Assembly (NCBI GenBank): GCA_900547915.1
Contig: URIN01000127.1
Coordinates: forward strand, 1-5,202
Source of the DNA: an uncultured Clostridium sp.
GTDB taxonomy: Bacteria > Bacillota > Clostridia > Oscillospirales > Acutalibacteraceae
Direction of reading: 5' to 3'
Length of the DNA stretch: 5,202 nt
Part shown: positions 1 to 5,177 of the stretch, in pieces
Layout of the letters: each line of letters opens with the position of its first letter
How positions within the stretch are numbered: the stretch's first letter is position 1
The notes under the pieces: generated by a model
Database searches by the model: none
What the model was told of the DNA's origin: nothing
Seen by the model: the letters and a program-made list of their open reading frames with translations, nothing else
Translations under genes and position numbers: made by a program

Positions 1-27
1 GGGCTCGGAGATGTGTATAAGAGACAG
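1..27 (+). other. Nextera (Tn5) Read 2 adapter, sequencing artefact
   Basis: These 27 bases match the 3' part of the Illumina Nextera Read 2 transposase adapter and end in the 19-bp Tn5 mosaic end (AGATGTGTATAAGAGACAG, 9-27). They are library-construction sequence left in the assembly and should be trimmed. Read as protein, the mosaic end gives the tell-tale start MCIRDS, which creates a false start codon at position 11 on the plus strand. Confidence 0.97.
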
Positions 28-468
28 TATAATACTAATGTATTTAGAGAAACGTGGAATAAAAAGATTTAATAGTCTTCCTCCGTCCAGAGGGAATACA
101 GGGAGCAGATTAAGTACTGCTAAAAAAAGATTTATATCATCATTAAAAATCAGATACAAAATAAGATTAATTACAGGTCCGGCAGTAATAACAATAGCCT
201 CTCTGGCTATAGAAAGATTGCAATTATATTTAAGCGCAATGCCAAAAAAGGAAATATTCAAGCAATCCGGTTTACCTCCCACTGCCAGCAACGCACACAA
301 ATGTCCTGCTTCATGCAGAACACAAAATAAAATAAGTAGTCCTGTATTTTTGTATCCTAAAACAAGGCTCAGACACAGAATGAAAATAAAAGAAAATTCA
401 ATTCTGAATTTAAAGTCTTTAATAAAAAATTCCAAAATATCACCGTAAAATCTTACGGCAAAATACAC
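28..468 (-). CDS. M50 (site-2 protease family) intramembrane zinc metalloprotease, SpoIVFB-like, C-terminus missing
   Basis: Partial gene of 147 visible codons, running off the contig into the adapter. It encodes a hydrophobic membrane protein with the hallmarks of M50 proteases, which cut substrates within the membrane. The zinc motif HEAGH is at residues 52-56, inside a hydrophobic segment (about 43-62). An AGPVIN motif (96-101) in the next membrane segment matches the family's AGPxxN signature. The third zinc-ligand region NLLPVFPLDGGR is at 120-131, with D128 the expected ligand. Hydrophobic stretches lie near 24-38, 43-62, 86-108 and 112-126. The best-known relative is SpoIVFB, which cleaves pro-sigma-K during sporulation; short clostridial M50 proteins of unknown role are an alternative. 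The GTG start at 468 directly follows the ruvX stop TAA (469-471), implying translational coupling. The upstream Shine-Dalgarno is weak. A TTG at codon 12, preceded by GGTGA, is another possible start. Family assignment is firm; start and substrate are not. Confidence 0.88.
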
Positions 469-879
469 TTATTTATTCTTATCAAGGTAAGATTGTAAAA
501 TAACAACTGCAGAAACGGCGTCTACTGTTTTCTTACGCTTTTGACCTCTCACATTATTGTCACTAAGATATCCATGAGCTATGACAGTTGTGAGACGTTC
601 ATCTTCATATTCAACGGTTATACCGGTTTTTTCCTCGAGCATCCGCCCAAGTTCCCTACACTCATCGCAACGATAGCCGCGAGAGCCATCCATATTTATA
701 GGAAGACCTACAATTATTTTTTCAGCCTTTTTCTCCTTGGCAAACTCTGCAAGTTTTTTAACAAGTTTGGGCTTATATTTTTCGTTAACTACACAGAACG
801 GCGAAGCTAGGATCTCATTAATATCACTAAAAGCAACGCCCGTTCGCGCATCGCCATAATCAACAGACATTATGACCAT
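469..879 (-). CDS. ruvX: Putative pre-16S rRNA nuclease / Holliday junction resolvase-like protein RuvX (YqgF)
   Basis: A 136-aa RNase H-fold protein of the YqgF/RuvX family, close to the usual length of about 138 aa. The family matures the 5' end of 16S rRNA and was earlier proposed as a Holliday junction resolvase. Visible motifs in order: DYGDARTGVAFSD (7-19) with first acidic residue D7; IIVGLPINMDGS (55-66); YEDERLTT (91-98) with E94; and DAVSAVVILQSYLD (120-133) with D120, giving the expected acidic catalytic set. The frame stays open upstream to 942, but the ATG at 879 is preferred. It lies 6 nt after a strong AAGGAGA site (886-892) and puts the first motif at the normal distance from the N-terminus. 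An ATG three codons further in (870) is a weaker alternative. The stop codon abuts the GTG of the downstream M50 gene, so the two are probably co-transcribed and coupled. Confidence 0.95.
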   Translation of the reverse strand: MVIMSVDYGDARTGVAFSDINEILASPFCVVNEKYKPKLVKKLAEFAKEKKAEKIIVGLPINMDGSRGYRCDECRELGRMLEEKTGITVEYEDERLTTVIAHGYLSDNNVRGQKRKKTVDAVSAVVILQSYLDKNK

Positions 880-885
880 ATATAA

Positions 886-892
886 TCTCCTT
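886..892 (-). promoter_or_regulatory. Ribosome binding site that fixes the ruvX start
   Basis: AAGGAGA on the minus strand, 6 nt before the ATG at 879. It rules out the longer open frame beginning at 942, whose extra 21 residues have no family counterpart. Confidence 0.85.
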
Positions 893-952
893 AGTATGAT
901 AAACAAGTGAAGGCATTTTTTTGTAAGTCTGTCTTTTGCCACTTTGTTAAAT

Positions 953-988
953 AATTATAACGGCATCATAAATGACACCGCTATAATT
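953..988 (-). terminator. Long hairpin downstream of the class A PBP, possible terminator without a good U-tract
   Basis: A 36-nt inverted repeat begins 7 nt after the PBP stop codon. Arms 953-969 and 972-988 pair over about 16 bp, with three G-U wobbles and a loop of about four bases. On the minus-strand transcript the stem is followed by ATTTAAC rather than a run of U, so it is at best a weak intrinsic terminator. It may instead stabilise the 3' end of the PBP message while allowing readthrough into ruvX. Confidence 0.5.
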
Positions 989-995
989 GAACACT

Positions 996-3392
996 CTATT
1001 CTTCGGCAGTATTAGAAGTCTCATCCTCTTTTTTAGCAGCTGTAGTATCTTCTGTTTCTGAAGAATTACTTTTATCTGAAGAAGAACTGCTTGAGCTGCT
1101 TGAACTGCTGCGACTTCTAGTTGAATAACCCGGCAAATTATTTACATCATACCAACCGGTATTACCGCTTGAATAATTTGTTAACAATCCGTTCGAAGAA
1201 TCGTAAGACTTCTGAACAATACCGTCATACTCAGGAAATTCAGTTACATTCTTGCCTTTAACGTCATAAATTTCATTCATAACTGTTTCCCAAATAGTTC
1301 CCGCTGGGTTTGATGAAAGTCTGTAAACAATTTCTTTTGGCATATCGTAGCCATACCAAACAGCGGCTACATATTCAGGAGTTCCGCCTACAAACCAACG
1401 GTCTTTAGAATCTGTTGTGGTACCTGTTTTACCAAAGCATTCAACACCAGAAATTTTATATGAACGACCTGTGCCTGAAGTCATAACCGTCTGAAGGATC
1501 TTATTCATAAGCCAGCCAGTACTTTCAGTGAGAGCCTGCTCTTTGCTGGAATCAGCATCAGTTTCAATAAGGACGTTGCCCTGACTGTCTTCAATCTTAT
1601 AGTAACAGTAAGGCTTATAATACGAGCCGCCATTTCCGAAAGCTGCATACGCTGCTGTCATTTCAAGCACAGACACACCTTCAGTAAGAGAACCGGTTGC
1701 AAGCGGAGCGTAGTCACAGTCAGCCGCACCAAGTGAAGAAATGTGGAAGCGGTTTGTGATATAGTCGTAAGCATAATCAACTCCGATTAAATCAAGCGTT
1801 CTTGCTGAAATTGTATTCATTGAATTTGCAATGCCTCGCTGAATTGTTGTTTTAGCTCCGGAATATCCGCCGCCTTCATTGGTGGGCCACATTTTTCCGT
1901 TAACTTCTTTCAAAGGCTTATCGTCTATAAGTGTAGACCAATAGATATCAACGCTGTCATCATTAAGACTTTTTTCGAATGCAGGTCCGTAAACAGACAA
2001 AGGCTTTATAGAAGAACCCGGCTGCCTGTAAGACTGAAACGCACGGTTAAGTTCTAGAGTACCTGAATATTCACCCGTACCTCCAACAAGTCCTAAAACT
2101 CTGCCTTCATAATCCATTACAACCATTGCACCCTGAACAGTTTCATCAGGCATTCGTTTGTAATTTTCGTATACATCCTCAAGGGCATTTTGGACATCAA
2201 AATCTACAGCCGTATAAATTTTTAGACCGCCGCCGTAAAGAAGAGATTTAGCTTTTCTTTCGGTGTAACCCATTTTTTGAAGGTCATCAAGAACAGTCTT
2301 TATAACGTAATCGACATAGTAAGAATCGATTTTGTTCTCATTTGAACCGCTTTCAGATTCTGAAACCTGACTTCCCTGATAGTTCTCGCTGTTTGTAAAT
2401 ACCATTTCGTATGCAACAGCTTCATCATATTCTTCCTGTGTAATAAAGCCTTGCTTAAGCATTGCTTCAAGAATTCTAAGCTGTCTTTGTCTGTTGTTTT
2501 CAGGTTTTCTAAGCGGATCATATTTACCTGGGTACTGAGTGATGGCTGCTATACTTGCACATTCAGCGATATTAAGATCGGAAACATCTTTTCCAAAGTA
2601 AGTTTCAGCCGCTGTTTTTACACCATAACATCCCTCAGAGAGATAAATTGTATTCAAATAAGCTTCAATAATTTCATCCTTAGAATAATTTCTTTCAAGG
2701 TTTAGTGCGGAAAGAATTTCGTTAAACTTACGAACGATTGTAACGTCCTTTTGGTCTGTTAAATTCTTAATTAACTGCTGTGTAATTGTTGACCCGCCCT
2801 GACCGCTGTTAGAAGGCTTGACAATGACGCCTATAGTACGTATCCAGTCAACACCATGATGTTTCATAAAGCGCTGGTCTTCTATAGCAATAAACGCATC
2901 TTTCATATGCGGGCTCATATCGTCAAGATCAACCCAAATACGGTTTTCTTCGCCATGAAGCCTTGTAAGCTCTACCTCTTTACCTTCACTATCGTAGCCG
3001 TAAATAAAAGAGGTTTGGTTTTGAGAATACTTTTCCTCAGTAAGATTGAATACAGGGTCTCCGTGAACAAAGCTATAACCATAAATGGAAATAACGGAAA
3101 AGCAAACAATAAATACAACCGCTATAACGAGAACAAAGCCTAAAAGGATTCTTAAAGGCAGAGAAGCCGGAGCCTTACTCTTATTATTTTTAGACTTTTT
3201 AGGACTGTTTTTCTTCGGCGGAGCATTCTTTGCTCTTGTTCTTTTAACATGCTGTTTTGAGGTGTTTTCACTTTCAATATAAGCCGCAGGTTTTTTGCTG
3301 GGCTGTGATTCCTGCATTTTCTTATCTTCATCAAAGACCTTAGCGGAATTATTCATGAAAGATTCAAGCAAATCATCATACTTACCTGCCAA
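996..3392 (-). CDS. Bifunctional class A penicillin-binding protein (PBP1A/PonA-like; GT51 transglycosylase plus transpeptidase)
   Basis: A complete 798-aa peptidoglycan synthase that polymerises lipid II into glycan strands and cross-links stem peptides at the outer membrane face. The cytoplasmic N-terminus (1-78) is Lys-rich, especially 50-73, and is followed by one membrane anchor (about 80-106). In the GT51 domain (about 140-320) the catalytic Glu is E171 in EDQRF. GGSTITQQL spans 199-207, the second Glu E225 lies in RKFNE, and DEIIEAYLN is at 239-247. The transpeptidase domain (about 420-700) has the acyl-enzyme serine S460 in SSIK (460-463), SMN (524-526) and KTGT (655-658), so all three penicillin-binding motifs are intact. 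The tail (758-798) is low complexity, with 11 consecutive Ser at 762-772 and then a Thr/Glu/Lys-rich end. The start is TTG, chosen because a perfect AAGGAGG lies 8 nt upstream; the first in-frame ATG is codon 13. The stop is TAG. Firmicute ponA is the likely counterpart, but orthology was not tested. Confidence 0.97.
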   Translation of the reverse strand: MAGKYDDLLESFMNNSAKVFDEDKKMQESQPSKKPAAYIESENTSKQHVKRTRAKNAPPKKNSPKKSKNNKSKAPASLPLRILLGFVLVIAVVFIVCFSVISIYGYSFVHGDPVFNLTEEKYSQNQTSFIYGYDSEGKEVELTRLHGEENRIWVDLDDMSPHMKDAFIAIEDQRFMKHHGVDWIRTIGVIVKPSNSGQGGSTITQQLIKNLTDQKDVTIVRKFNEILSALNLERNYSKDEIIEAYLNTIYLSEGCYGVKTAAETYFGKDVSDLNIAECASIAAITQYPGKYDPLRKPENNRQRQLRILEAMLKQGFITQEEYDEAVAYEMVFTNSENYQGSQVSESESGSNENKIDSYYVDYVIKTVLDDLQKMGYTERKAKSLLYGGGLKIYTAVDFDVQNALEDVYENYKRMPDETVQGAMVVMDYEGRVLGLVGGTGEYSGTLELNRAFQSYRQPGSSIKPLSVYGPAFEKSLNDDSVDIYWSTLIDDKPLKEVNGKMWPTNEGGGYSGAKTTIQRGIANSMNTISARTLDLIGVDYAYDYITNRFHISSLGAADCDYAPLATGSLTEGVSVLEMTAAYAAFGNGGSYYKPYCYYKIEDSQGNVLIETDADSSKEQALTESTGWLMNKILQTVMTSGTGRSYKISGVECFGKTGTTTDSKDRWFVGGTPEYVAAVWYGYDMPKEIVYRLSSNPAGTIWETVMNEIYDVKGKNVTEFPEYDGIVQKSYDSSNGLLTNYSSGNTGWYDVNNLPGYSTRSRSSSSSSSSSSSDKSNSSETEDTTAAKKEDETSNTAEE
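1077..1109 (-). repeat. Poly-serine tract in the PBP C-terminal tail
   Basis: Eleven consecutive serine codons (residues 762-772), flanked by Arg/Ser residues and a Ser/Thr/Glu-rich end. Mixed TCN and AGY codons are used, so this is not a simple DNA microsatellite. Selection at the protein level, for a flexible extracellular linker, is likelier than replication slippage. Confidence 0.85.
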
Positions 3393-3400
3393 TGCTATAA

Positions 3401-3407
3401 CCTCCTT
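3401..3407 (-). promoter_or_regulatory. Perfect Shine-Dalgarno defining the TTG start of the PBP gene
   Basis: AAGGAGG on the minus strand, 8 nt before the TTG at 3392. No ATG or GTG sits at suitable spacing, so the rare TTG initiator is strongly supported. Confidence 0.9.
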
Positions 3408-3445
3408 ACAGTAAAAATACAGTTTCCTATTTTATCCATTTAAAC

Positions 3446-3474
3446 ATTATACTATATTTTTATTATTAAATAAA
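3446..3474 (-). promoter_or_regulatory. Probable sigma-A-type promoter for the PBP gene (strong -10, weak -35)
   Basis: A perfect TATAAT is present on the minus strand at 3446-3451, about 54 bp upstream of the TTG start. At 17-bp spacing the -35 position (3469-3474) reads TTTATT, a poor match to TTGACA. The surrounding DNA is very A/T-rich, so a chance -10 match is possible. Its placement between two convincing genes favours a real promoter, giving a leader of about 45-50 nt. Confidence 0.5.
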
Positions 3475-3485
3475 GAACTTTTTTG

Positions 3486-4343
3486 TTAATATTTTTTTGC
3501 TTTATTTTTACTCATTTCTGTAATTCTTTTTGAAGTACTGATACCGTCATATATACGTTTAACACGAACAAAACCCCAAAATTTTTTCTGGCATTTTTTA
3601 CAGACAAAAACGGTTTTAAAAGAATTATTGACAAGCTGAACATCACTTATTCTTTTTAAGTCATCACCGCAGTTAGGGCAAGAAAATTGTTCTTTATAAA
3701 AATTGTATTCTTTAGATACAGGATTTGTAATAATGTATGGTTTGAACGCTAAGCGGCCAAAGAAATCATCGCCGCATCTCTCAGTCATATTCTCTGCCCT
3801 GCCTTTATCATAAACTTTTCTAAAACAGGTTGCAGCAACATAACAATCTTCAAGCGCTCTGTGAAGATTTTCCTCTTCAATATTTATTTCAAATCTTTCA
3901 GCACAGTGAGTAAGACTAATTTGTTCTTTGCAGTCTTCGATAAAAGATTGACAGTACTTCTGGCAATCCATATATTTTTTCATGAATAAAACGTTAGTTA
4001 TGCCGAAAAATCTCTTGTAGTTAGAAACAAGAACGTAAAGATCACTGTTTGACCAGCTCATAAAGACGGCATCCGTGCCTGCCCAATCAGAGAAATTTTG
4101 CATGGCTTTTTCGAAAGGAATACCGTTTTGAATAACTTCTTCCTTAGTTATGCTGGTCAGATCAACAAATCTTTTTGAAAGTTTTTTTGAAAGCTTTGGC
4201 TTAATAAGCTGAGTAAAAGTATCGGTAATATTTAGATTTTCATCAAGACGAACGGCGCCGATTTCGATTATTTCGTTGACACCTTTCTTATCCTTATAAT
4301 CGTAAGCATTATTCCATTCAAGGTCAAAAATTACATAATCCAT
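3486..4343 (-). CDS. DEDDh-family 3'-5' exonuclease with C-terminal zinc ribbon
   Basis: A complete 285-aa protein. Residues 1-180 form a DnaQ-like RNase T/exonuclease domain with all DEDDh residues visible: D7 and E9 in FDLEW (Exo I), D101 in SWSNSDLYVL (Exo II), and H161 plus D166 in HRALED (Exo III). The family uses two metal ions to remove nucleotides from 3' ends of DNA or RNA. The C-terminal part (about 190-285) carries a four-cysteine knuckle, CPNC (222-225) and CKKC (248-251), typical of a zinc ribbon, then a basic tail ending KNKAKKY, which suggests nucleic-acid binding. The nearest named relatives I can suggest are KapD/ERI-1-type exonucleases; KapD is linked to sporulation control in Bacillus. 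Substrate and role are unknown. Translation starts at ATG 4343, with a GGTGA site only 4 nt upstream (4348-4352). The gene sits immediately behind the secG terminator and has no clear promoter of its own. No signal peptide or membrane segment is seen. Confidence 0.92.
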   Translation of the reverse strand: MDYVIFDLEWNNAYDYKDKKGVNEIIEIGAVRLDENLNITDTFTQLIKPKLSKKLSKRFVDLTSITKEEVIQNGIPFEKAMQNFSDWAGTDAVFMSWSNSDLYVLVSNYKRFFGITNVLFMKKYMDCQKYCQSFIEDCKEQISLTHCAERFEINIEEENLHRALEDCYVAATCFRKVYDKGRAENMTERCGDDFFGRLAFKPYIITNPVSKEYNFYKEQFSCPNCGDDLKRISDVQLVNNSFKTVFVCKKCQKKFWGFVRVKRIYDGISTSKRITEMSKNKAKKY

Positions 4344-4352
4344 CAGTTCACC

Positions 4353-4385
4353 AAAAAAAATAACCCTGCGAAGCGCAAGGTTATT
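4353..4385 (-). terminator. Intrinsic terminator downstream of secG
   Basis: On the minus strand, AATAACCTTGCG pairs with CGCAGGGTTATT to give a 12-bp stem with a single G-U wobble and a 3-nt loop (CTT). An uninterrupted run of eight T (4353-4360) overlaps and follows the distal arm. On the plus strand the wobble becomes a C-A mismatch, so the structure is oriented for minus-strand transcripts. It begins 15 nt beyond the secG stop, and the T-run ends directly against the GGTGA ribosome binding site of the exonuclease gene. Confidence 0.9.
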
Positions 4386-4400
4386 AATAAAGTCAAATTA

Positions 4401-4652
4401 TCAGCCAATAAACAGGAAAATCAGGAATGCGGCAAGCACAAGAACGAAAAATGCCACAATGAGCCATTTAGTGATTTTTTCAAGTTTACCTTCAATTGTG
4501 CGCCCTTTTGCTTTGCCGAGGAAAGTATCAGCACCGCCGGCAATAGCACCTGAAAGGTTCTGTGAACGACCTTCCTGTAAAAGAACTACTGCAATAATTA
4601 TTATGGAAACGAGTATAAGAATCACACCGAAAACATAATGATACCAAAGCAT
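4401..4652 (-). CDS. secG: Preprotein translocase subunit SecG
   Basis: An 83-aa two-pass membrane protein, the small auxiliary subunit of the SecYEG translocon that assists SecA-driven export of unfolded preproteins. Membrane helices are at about 5-26 and 62-82. The connecting loop carries the conserved SecG pattern: VVLLQEGRSQNLSGAIAGG (22-40), then ADTFLGKAKGRTIEGKLEKIT (41-61). Length and topology are typical. The ATG at 4652 has a GGAGG site 8 nt upstream (4661-4665). A near-consensus promoter lies just upstream and an intrinsic terminator follows, so secG looks like a single-gene transcription unit with some possible readthrough. In many Firmicutes secG is followed by rnr and smpB; here a DEDDh exonuclease takes that place. 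Confidence 0.96.
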   Translation of the reverse strand: MLWYHYVFGVILILVSIIIIAVVLLQEGRSQNLSGAIAGGADTFLGKAKGRTIEGKLEKITKWLIVAFFVLVLAAFLIFLFIG

Positions 4653-4686
4653 GAAATAATCCTCCGTAGATATTTAATACTAATGG

Positions 4687-4715
4687 ATTATATCACATAC
4701 TTTTATTTATTGCAA
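4687..4715 (-). promoter_or_regulatory. Near-consensus sigma-A promoter of secG (extended -10)
   Basis: On the minus strand the -35 is TTGCAA (4710-4715; 4 of 6 to TTGACA), the spacer is exactly 17 bp, and the -10 is a perfect TATAAT (4687-4692) preceded by TGA, an extended -10 TGn motif. Transcription should start near 4680, giving a leader of under 30 nt that carries the GGAGG ribosome binding site. This fits strong constitutive expression. Confidence 0.87.
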
Positions 4716-4774
4716 GTATTTTTTTGCCATTAATTGACTTGAATTAAATTTGCGTTTAAAACAATACTATTTAT

Positions 4775-4842
4775 GACGGTAGAAATTTCGCGTTTGCTTT
4801 TACCGTCTGCCGCTTGAAAAAGCGGTATTTACATAAATTCCG
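4775..4842 (-). other. Cluster of three inverted repeats just after the GyrA/ParC stop codon
   Basis: Three hairpin candidates lie in 68 bp. IR1 at 4823-4842 has CGG and ATTTA arms with one mismatch. IR2 at 4810-4825 has CCGCTT paired with AAGCGG around a 4-nt loop. IR3 has GACGGTA at 4775-4781 paired with TACCGTC at 4801-4807. IR1 and IR2 share 4823-4825, so they cannot fully form together. None is followed by a U-run on the minus strand, so this is not a classical intrinsic terminator. It is probably a structured 3' end of the topoisomerase message. Confidence 0.4.
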
Positions 4843-4843
4843 G

Positions 4844-5177
4844 TTAAAAAGTTAGTTGCTCACCTACATCGGAAGCACTGAGTAATGCACCGGCAGCTGG
4901 CAGATTTTTAGGTCTGAAGCGCCATTCCTTTTCAAATTCACCAGGTTTATACAGATGAAGCGATATAACTTTATCGCTTTTTTTCTTTAACGTCATTGCC
5001 TGAACGCCCTGGGTGTTTTTGGTTGTTTTAGGCATTACTACAGCGGTGTTGAGCAAAAGATTTCTGCCGCTTTGAGAAGTGATAACAATATCTTTATCTT
5101 CTTCAAGATAAATCGCTGCGGCCAACGGTGATTTATCTGAAAACGCATTTATAAGTTTTTTGCGGTTTGTTTTAGTC
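4844..5177 (-). CDS. Type IIA DNA topoisomerase subunit A (GyrA/ParC), C-terminal fragment
   Basis: Only the last 110 codons and the TAA stop are present; the 5' part is cut off by the contig end and adapter. The sequence fits the last blades of the GyrA/ParC C-terminal beta-pinwheel, which wraps or binds DNA and tunes whether the enzyme supercoils or decatenates. Recognisable segments are DIVITSQSGRNLLL, then MPKTTKNTQGVQAMTLKKK (the conserved NTQGV...TLKK pattern of a blade), then RFRPKNLPAAG near the end. The protein ends QLTF with no acidic tail. The catalytic tyrosine region and any GyrA box lie outside the window, so gyrase A and topoisomerase IV A cannot be separated. The KNTQGV and KNLPAAG forms remind me of the second (ParC-like) A subunit of Clostridia, but this is an impression. 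The first six residues of the apparent open frame, MCIRDR, come wholly or partly from adapter and are not native. Confidence 0.88.

Noticed and set aside
11..448. A 145-aa plus-strand open frame beginning MCIRDS
   Set aside because: Its start codon lies in the adapter, the product resembles no known family, and the opposite strand encodes a clear M50 protease.
541..810. A plus-strand open frame opposite ruvX
   Set aside because: It is a shadow of ruvX on the other strand, with no recognisable motif; ruvX carries all family motifs.
880..942. N-terminal extension of RuvX to an ATG at 942
   Set aside because: The 21 extra residues have no family counterpart, and a strong ribosome binding site points to the ATG at 879.
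880..950. Promoter for ruvX
   Set aside because: TTACAA and TATCAT occur on the minus strand, but at about 19-bp spacing with weak matches; not good enough to annotate.
2300..3334. Several short open frames on both strands inside the PBP gene
   Set aside because: They overlap the fully conserved GT51 and anchor regions of the PBP and are low-complexity or shadow translations.
3461..3474. Possible terminator after the exonuclease gene
   Set aside because: Only a tiny AT-only palindrome (TTATT/AATAA) is present, with no GC-rich stem; expected by chance in such AT-rich DNA.
4386..4420. Candidate promoter within the secG 3' end for the exonuclease
   Set aside because: GATAAT and TTGACT occur on the minus strand near 4395, but they are in the wrong order, and neither has a partner hexamer at 16-18 bp.
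28..5177. CRISPR array, tRNA/rRNA genes, prophage or defence genes
   Set aside because: No regularly spaced repeats, cloverleaf-like segments, or phage, toxin-antitoxin or defence motifs were seen on either strand.
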